From NCBI GenBank assembly GCA_029940175.1, contig JAOZRM010000040.1, positions 10,764 through 18,015 on the forward strand: 7,252 bases of DNA, written 5' to 3'. Positions 5,997 through 7,252 of the stretch are shown piece after piece; the first letter of the stretch is position 1; every line of letters begins with the position of its first letter. The notes beneath the pieces were generated by a model. That model was not told where the DNA came from, did not search any database, and was given only the letters and a program-made list of their open reading frames with translations. This stretch comes from Candidatus Sabulitectum sp. (GTDB lineage: Bacteria > Fermentibacterota > Fermentibacteria > Fermentibacterales > JCC-6). The position numbers and the translations under genes are program-made.

Positions 5997-6962
5997 GTGC
6001 AGGATCGATATCCAGATCCTGAGACCTTTTCTGTAGGTTCCTTGAATGAATGCCTGGGGAAAAGACTTTCACTATTGAGCATATCTGATACACGGGGGTA
6101 CAATCAACTGATTGTATCCCCGGATATCAGCCGTCCGGGACTATGTCTTTCCGGCTACAAATACAAGTTTATGCATGACAGGATACAGATATTCGGAGAA
6201 ACGGAGATTACTCTTCTGAATAAACTGTCACCTCAGGACAGAATAGCAGCAATCGCCAACGTGTATGGTTTTCCTGTTGCATGCAGCATAGTAACCAAGG
6301 GGCTCACACCACCGGAAGAGCTTGTTGCTGCAGTGGATAAGGCGGGATCTGCACTTTTTGTCTCTCCGCAGGACACCACTCCATTGATACACGATCTAAC
6401 GGATTTTCTTGGAGAAGTATTTGCCGCTTACATTTCACTTCACGGTACACTGGTAGATGTATTTGGCGAAGGACTGCTTGTAATGGGCAGGAGTGCCATA
6501 GGAAAAAGCGAGGCAGTTCTAGGTCTGGTTGAGCGAGGTCACCGGCTGGTGGCAGATGATCTGGTAAGGGTAAGAAAAGCCAGTAATCGTCTGATAGGTA
6601 CTGGTGATGCTCTGATTGGGTTTCATATGGAGATTCGCGGAATTGGATTTGTCAGTATTGCAGAGCTGTTTGGTGTAGGTGCGACTAAGGAAATGCAGTC
6701 AATTAATCTAGTTGTAAGGTTACTTGATGCAGATCTTGTTGATGAGGCTGAAAGATCGGGGCTTGAAGAGAAATCCATGCCTATTCTCGGGGTCGATGTA
6801 CCCATGGTGGAGATACCGGTTCTTCCGGGAAGAAATATTACACTTCTTCTGGAAGTTGCTGCCATGATGAATATTCAGGCAAAGGATACAGGGTGTTCAT
6901 CTGCTGAACGATTAAATAGGAAACTTATAGCTCGCATGGGCAGAAAAAGGCTGAGAGAATAA
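5997..6962 (+). CDS. hprK: HPr kinase/phosphorylase
   Basis: Bifunctional hexameric enzyme that phosphorylates HPr on Ser46 with ATP or pyrophosphate and removes the phosphate by phosphorolysis, linking PTS activity to metabolic state. The 321 residues match the family length. The N-domain covers about 1-130. The C-terminal kinase domain has the catalytic H149 in SLHGTLVDVFG, a P-loop GRSAIGKS (164-171), acidic D187-D188 in LVADDLV, the HprK signature EIRGIGFVSI (212-221) and PGRN (277-280) near the end. The P-loop carries Arg and Ala where many homologues have Asp/Glu and Gly, but the GK[S] core is intact. It starts with GTG, three bases after the hpf stop, preceded by AAGG nine bases upstream. 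Its substrate HPr is encoded directly downstream with one base between stop and start. Confidence 0.96.
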   Translation: MQDRYPDPETFSVGSLNECLGKRLSLLSISDTRGYNQLIVSPDISRPGLCLSGYKYKFMHDRIQIFGETEITLLNKLSPQDRIAAIANVYGFPVACSIVTKGLTPPEELVAAVDKAGSALFVSPQDTTPLIHDLTDFLGEVFAAYISLHGTLVDVFGEGLLVMGRSAIGKSEAVLGLVERGHRLVADDLVRVRKASNRLIGTGDALIGFHMEIRGIGFVSIAELFGVGATKEMQSINLVVRLLDADLVDEAERSGLEEKSMPILGVDVPMVEIPVLPGRNITLLLEVAAMMNIQAKDTGCSSAERLNRKLIARMGRKRLRE

Positions 6963-6963
6963 A

Positions 6964-7236
6964 ATGACGGAAAAAATAGTTAATGTTCCCAACAAACTTG
7001 GTATCCATGCTCGTCCGGCAGCACTGATTGTAAGAGCTGCAGTTGAATTTGATTGCGATGTCTGGGTTGAAAGCCCTGCCGACAAGGTAAATGCCAAGAG
7101 CATTATGGGTGTTATGACCCTTGCGGCTTCAGGTGGAACTGCAATTACAGTTTCTGCTCACGGGGCGGAAGAGATCGAAGCGGTTGATGCAGTTGTTGAA
7201 GTTATAAAAAGCGGCTTCGGTGAAGAGATGATCTAA
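6964..7236 (+). CDS. ptsH: Phosphocarrier protein HPr
   Basis: Small cytoplasmic phosphocarrier of the PTS, 90 residues, close to the usual 85-90. The active-site His is H15 in NKLGIHARPAA, which accepts phosphate from enzyme I. The regulatory Ser is S46 in NAKSIMGVM, the site used by HprK, whose gene ends one base upstream. Both sites are canonical, so the protein should serve both the catalytic and the regulatory route. If the organism lacks EIIC sugar permeases, its role would be mainly regulatory, but the window cannot show this. The stop codon overlaps the next start in TAATG. Confidence 0.96.
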   Translation: MTEKIVNVPNKLGIHARPAALIVRAAVEFDCDVWVESPADKVNAKSIMGVMTLAASGGTAITVSAHGAEEIEAVDAVVEVIKSGFGEEMI

Positions 7237-7252
7237 TGTTGTTCAAGGGGAT
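7236..7252 (+). CDS. ptsI: Start of probable PTS enzyme I (partial)
   Basis: An ATG overlaps the ptsH stop (TAATG) and opens a frame reading M-L-F-K-G followed by an incomplete AT- codon (Ile or Met). PTS enzyme I proteins commonly begin with a short hydrophobic stretch followed by KGI and then ASPG, and ptsI usually follows ptsH. A weak GAAGAG lies upstream. Only five full codons are visible, so this rests mostly on gene order. Confidence 0.5.

Overview
This is a bacterial chromosomal window with moderate GC content and dense coding. I see no tRNA, rRNA, CRISPR array or insertion sequence. The bacterial assignment rests on a long-form ribosome hibernation factor (hpf), HPr kinase/phosphorylase (hprK) with HPr carrying a Ser46-type site, a LytS-type hybrid histidine kinase and a unimodular QueF. 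One gene, the GatE-like amidotransferase subunit, belongs to a family best known from archaea. The combination suggests a poorly sampled bacterial lineage. A candidate phylum near the Fibrobacterota/Fermentibacterota type is possible, but the phylum cannot be fixed from this sequence.

Layout: (1) Bases 1-587, plus strand: an HD-domain phosphohydrolase of the YfbR/HDDC2 type, whose ATG probably lies one base outside the window. (2) Bases 597-5255, minus strand, three closely spaced genes read from high to low coordinates: a GatE-like protein, a membrane hybrid histidine kinase, and queF. The GatE-like gene is 25 nt from the kinase, and the kinase stop overlaps the queF start in a TAATG. The HD gene and queF converge with only 9 nt between them and no visible terminator. 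(3) Bases 5256-5444: a divergent intergenic region with a near-consensus sigma70 promoter facing right and a folded leader ahead of hpf. (4) Bases 5445-7252, plus strand: hpf, hprK, ptsH and the first codons of what is probably ptsI, tightly packed.

Functional reading: the right-hand operon pairs ribosome hibernation with the HPr phosphorelay. HprK would phosphorylate HPr on Ser46 and the presumed enzyme I would phosphorylate it on His15. The left-hand operon joins two tRNA-related enzymes, a putative Glu-tRNA(Gln) amidotransferase subunit and the queuosine-pathway reductase QueF, with a signalling kinase between them. The most unusual item is the GatE-like protein. It has the GatE-specific architecture, including a GAD insertion, but it ends early, inside the C-terminal tRNA-binding tail, and has no gatD beside it.
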